DNA from: an uncultured Collinsella sp.
GTDB lineage: Bacteria; Actinomycetota; Coriobacteriia; Coriobacteriales; Coriobacteriaceae
Assembly: GCA_900549085.1 (NCBI GenBank)
Contig: URMO01000004.1
Span: 1 to 64,000 of the forward strand
Reading direction: 5' to 3'
Length of the DNA stretch: 64,000 bases
In this document: in pieces, positions 61,931-64,000 of the stretch
Position numbering within the stretch: the stretch's first letter is position 1
Layout: each line of letters starts with the position of its first letter
The notes under the pieces: generated by a model
What the model was told of the DNA's origin: nothing
The model's input: only the letters and a program-made list of their open reading frames with translations
Databases searched by the model: none
Program-made: the position numbers and the translations under genes

Positions 61931-62341
61931 CTAGAGCTCAACCGGCACCCATTCGTCATGATTGCAGATAAATGCCTCAGGATCCTCGACGCTAAAGAAG
62001 ACGAGCGCGGGGTCGTTAGGCCCCTCATAGTGCTCGCTCAAGCGCTCAAGATGCTTCCATCCGGCCTCGCGCATTTCGCTCGAAGCCCGGTCTTCCAGCC
62101 CCGCACGCCCGCGCAGGATCAACCAACCATGGCCCGGCCACCAACTCGTGACCTCAAAGCGCTGGTTTTGCAGCAGCTCCTGCCACACATCTTTGGTGCG
62201 CGCTGTCACAAACCACAGCTTGCCGTCCTGAATCTGCGCAAACGAGAACGGACGCACATGCGGCTGCCCGCCCACGCTCGTCGCCAGATACCACGCCGGC
62301 ACCGACGTCAGATACTCCAGCACCGTATTCAATCCGTCCAC
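61931..62341 (-). CDS. PPOX-fold flavin-binding protein, copy 1
   Basis: The 136-residue protein has the split-barrel fold of the pyridoxamine 5'-phosphate oxidase group (VPAWYLATSVGGQPHVRPFS and KLWFVTARTKDVWQEL). Members bind FMN, F420 or haem; the cofactor is not shown. GTG 62341 follows AGGAGG. It is a tandem paralogue of the next gene. Confidence 0.82.
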   Translation of the reverse strand: MDGLNTVLEYLTSVPAWYLATSVGGQPHVRPFSFAQIQDGKLWFVTARTKDVWQELLQNQRFEVTSWWPGHGWLILRGRAGLEDRASSEMREAGWKHLERLSEHYEGPNDPALVFFSVEDPEAFICNHDEWVPVEL

Positions 62342-62395
62342 GTTTCCTCCTGTCGCCTGACCAGTCTTTTTGAAATGGGTAGTCAATTTGGGAAA

Positions 62396-62842
62396 TTAGA
62401 GCTCGAGGCGCTCTTCACTGCCGTCGATATCGCAGAACCGTGCGGCGATGTTGCGGACCGAGAAGAATGCAAGGCGGCCATCGTTGGCGCTATCGTGTTG
62501 CTCGCCAATGCCCACCATGTGCTTAAAGCCCGCTTGGCGCACCTTGTCGCTCACGAATGCATCGTCCTCGAGCGCGGCCTCGCCAGTTAACACGATCCAG
62601 CACTCCCCCGGCTTCCAGCCCGATACCTCAAACTTGGGATTCGCGCTCAACTCCGCCCACACGTCCTTGTCGCGCGACGTGCAAAACCACAGCTTGCCAT
62701 CATCGACCATGGCAAACGAAAACGGCCTCACGCGGGGCTGATGCCCGTCGCTCGCATCGGTCGTGGCAAGATACCACGCCGGAATGCGCCTGAGATACGA
62801 GCAGGCGCGCTCGAGCTGAGCCGTGCGATCGATGTCGGTCAT
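62396..62842 (-). CDS. PPOX-fold flavin-binding protein, copy 2
   Basis: The 148-residue protein shares IPAWYLATT, PRVRPFSFA, KLWFCTSRDKDVWAEL and a late FFSV with its neighbour, so the two arose by tandem duplication. It has a slightly longer N-terminus. The reaction is unknown. Confidence 0.82.
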   Translation of the reverse strand: MTDIDRTAQLERACSYLRRIPAWYLATTDASDGHQPRVRPFSFAMVDDGKLWFCTSRDKDVWAELSANPKFEVSGWKPGECWIVLTGEAALEDDAFVSDKVRQAGFKHMVGIGEQHDSANDGRLAFFSVRNIAARFCDIDGSEERLEL

Positions 62843-62872
62843 AGAGACCCCTTTCTTGCGCTCGAATCGAGC

Positions 62873-63673
62873 TTAGACGAGTTGAAGATTGATAACGACA
62901 ACGCATGTCACCAGCAGCGCCATCGCCACCGCGGCCAGTGCATCCCCGCGGCCAAACGCAAGCGCATGCAGACGCGTGCGTCCCTGCTCGCCGTGATAAC
63001 AGCGCGCATCCATGGCGGCCGAAAGCGTCTCGGCATGACGGAACACGCCGGTGAACAGCGGAATCGCCACACTGCCGAGCATGCGCACACCGCCGAGCGG
63101 ACCGCCCGTCACGCGCGCGCCGCGACTTGCCTGTGCATCGGCCGTCTGTTTCATCTCGGTGGCAAATTGCGGCATAAACCGCAGCGCGATGCCCATAATC
63201 ATGCCGAGCTCGTGTGCCGGAAGCCCCACGCGTGCAAATGGTGCGAGCAAACGCTCAAAACCTGCGGTGAGGTCGAGCGTCGGCGTGGTGAGTGTAATGG
63301 CGCTCATGCCGGCCATCATCAACGTCAGGCGGCACGCCATAAACGCTGCAGAACGCAGCGATCCCTCGCTCACCTGCAAAAAGCCAAGCTGCCACAGGAT
63401 GCGGCCACTCTGGTCGGAAAACAGGTTGAGTACCGCGACCACCACGACAATCGCCAGCAGTGGTGCCATCGATGATAGGACCCGGCGCAACGGCACCCGG
63501 GCTGCGACATAGACCAGCACGACAAACATTGCGACCGGAACCAACCCGCGGAAGCTTCCGACGGTGAGCACAGTGATCAGAAATGCGAAACCTAGGAGCA
63601 GCTTAGTGCGCGGATCCAGACGATGCACCGCGCTATCCCCGGGATAGTAGCTGCCAAATGAGAACGCCTCCAT
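62873..63673 (-). CDS. ecfT: energy-coupling factor transporter membrane protein EcfT
   Basis: The 266-residue membrane protein links ECF ATPases to vitamin-binding S components. It has about five hydrophobic helices, the typical start HRLDPRTKLLLGFAF and the coupling motif ASRGAR. The TAATG overlap with the upstream ATPase shows coupling. Confidence 0.9.
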   Translation of the reverse strand: MEAFSFGSYYPGDSAVHRLDPRTKLLLGFAFLITVLTVGSFRGLVPVAMFVVLVYVAARVPLRRVLSSMAPLLAIVVVVAVLNLFSDQSGRILWQLGFLQVSEGSLRSAAFMACRLTLMMAGMSAITLTTPTLDLTAGFERLLAPFARVGLPAHELGMIMGIALRFMPQFATEMKQTADAQASRGARVTGGPLGGVRMLGSVAIPLFTGVFRHAETLSAAMDARCYHGEQGRTRLHALAFGRGDALAAVAMALLVTCVVVINLQLV

Positions 63674-64000
63674 TAGCAGCCCTCCTCTCGCGTGGCTATC
63701 TTGGAACCGGTCTGAGACGGAACCCTCAAAGGCCCGTCCGCGCAGCCCGGTAGCAAGCCGGCCAGCTCATCGGCTAACAACTCAACCGTATAAAGCCTGT
63801 CGCAGCGGAGCGGCACGCCGGCCTGTGCGAGCGCCAGCGCCATACGCTGGGCGGCAGGAACGCCCAGGCCAATCGACTTGAGCTCGTTCGCGTGCGCAAA
63901 AACCTGCGAGGGCGTTCCCTCGGCAAACACCGCGCCCTCGTTCATTACAACGATACGGTCACAACAATTTGCCAGGTCATCCATGCTGTGCGAAACCATG
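63673..64000 (-). CDS. ECF transporter ATPase, C-terminal part (cut by window end)
   Basis: Only the last about 108 residues are inside the window. It begins in the switch region (VSHSMDDLANCCDRIVVM) and ends after a C-terminal helical part typical of EcfA. Walker motifs lie beyond the edge. The gene is upstream of and overlaps ecfT. Confidence 0.85.
   Translation of the reverse strand, partial: MVSHSMDDLANCCDRIVVMNEGAVFAEGTPSQVFAHANELKSIGLGVPAAQRMALALAQAGVPLRCDRLYTVELLADELAGLLPGCADGPLRVPSQTGSKIATREEGC

Overview
The window is a 64-kb stretch of a high-GC, gene-dense chromosome that reads as a Coriobacteriia actinobacterium, most likely a gut Collinsella. This placement is an inference from several things seen together: the minus-strand block tuf - rpmG - tRNA-Trp - secE - nusG - rplK - rplA, MEP-pathway isoprenoid genes, a Veg-like protein beside ispE, DisA, PTS sugar uptake, and a fused 2-hydroxyacyl-CoA dehydratase activase/component protein of anaerobes. 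No phage or insertion sequence was seen. All but a few genes are ordinary chromosomal core genes.

Layout. 1-11 kb: an esterase, a stand-alone PTS EIIA, asnS, a frameshifted WYL-type regulator, a three-gene ABC importer (lipoprotein, permease, ATPase), an MscS channel, and an odd cytoplasmic BMP-domain protein coupled to a phosphoesterase. 11-16 kb: ribosomal/elongation block and four tRNAs. 16-20 kb: a beta-glucoside PTS operon (RpiR regulator divergent from GH1 and EIIBC). 20-32 kb: an HTH/HipA-like kinase gene with a perfect operator palindrome, a YacP-type nuclease, rlmB, cysS, ispF-ispD-disA, mntP, hipBA and pepD. 32-36 kb: a RelB-like/PIN toxin-antitoxin pair and clpC. 36-44 kb: TetR plus a 1479-residue activase/dehydratase-like protein, a DUF2798 membrane protein and a ThrE-type exporter. 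44-54 kb: lysS with an extra tRNA-binding domain, greA, tatA, ispE, veg, dtd, rdgB, rph, murI, a HAD phosphatase and murE. 54-64 kb: asnB, tRNA-Val, the arginine operon argCJBD, two PPOX-fold proteins, and the start of an ECF transporter locus cut by the window end.

How it fits together. The window holds mostly translation, tRNA charging, cell wall (murI, murE), isoprenoid (ispD, ispE, ispF) and amino-acid supply genes. ArgCJBD makes ornithine precursors, and the MurE active-site motif here is not the diaminopimelate form, which would fit ornithine or lysine in the wall. Three loci carry their own palindromic operators typical of self-regulated toxin or kinase modules.

The least explained part is between the genes. 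A 139-nt element occurs twice, each copy directly behind a stop codon, with paired base changes that keep several stems. A family of gene-end hairpins keeps a GGGACAG-type loop while the stem sequence changes. A terminator-bearing short transcript is predicted in front of asnB. A 30-bp inverted-repeat, MITE-like element follows tRNA-Val. All positions and pairings were read by eye; no database search or folding program was run.
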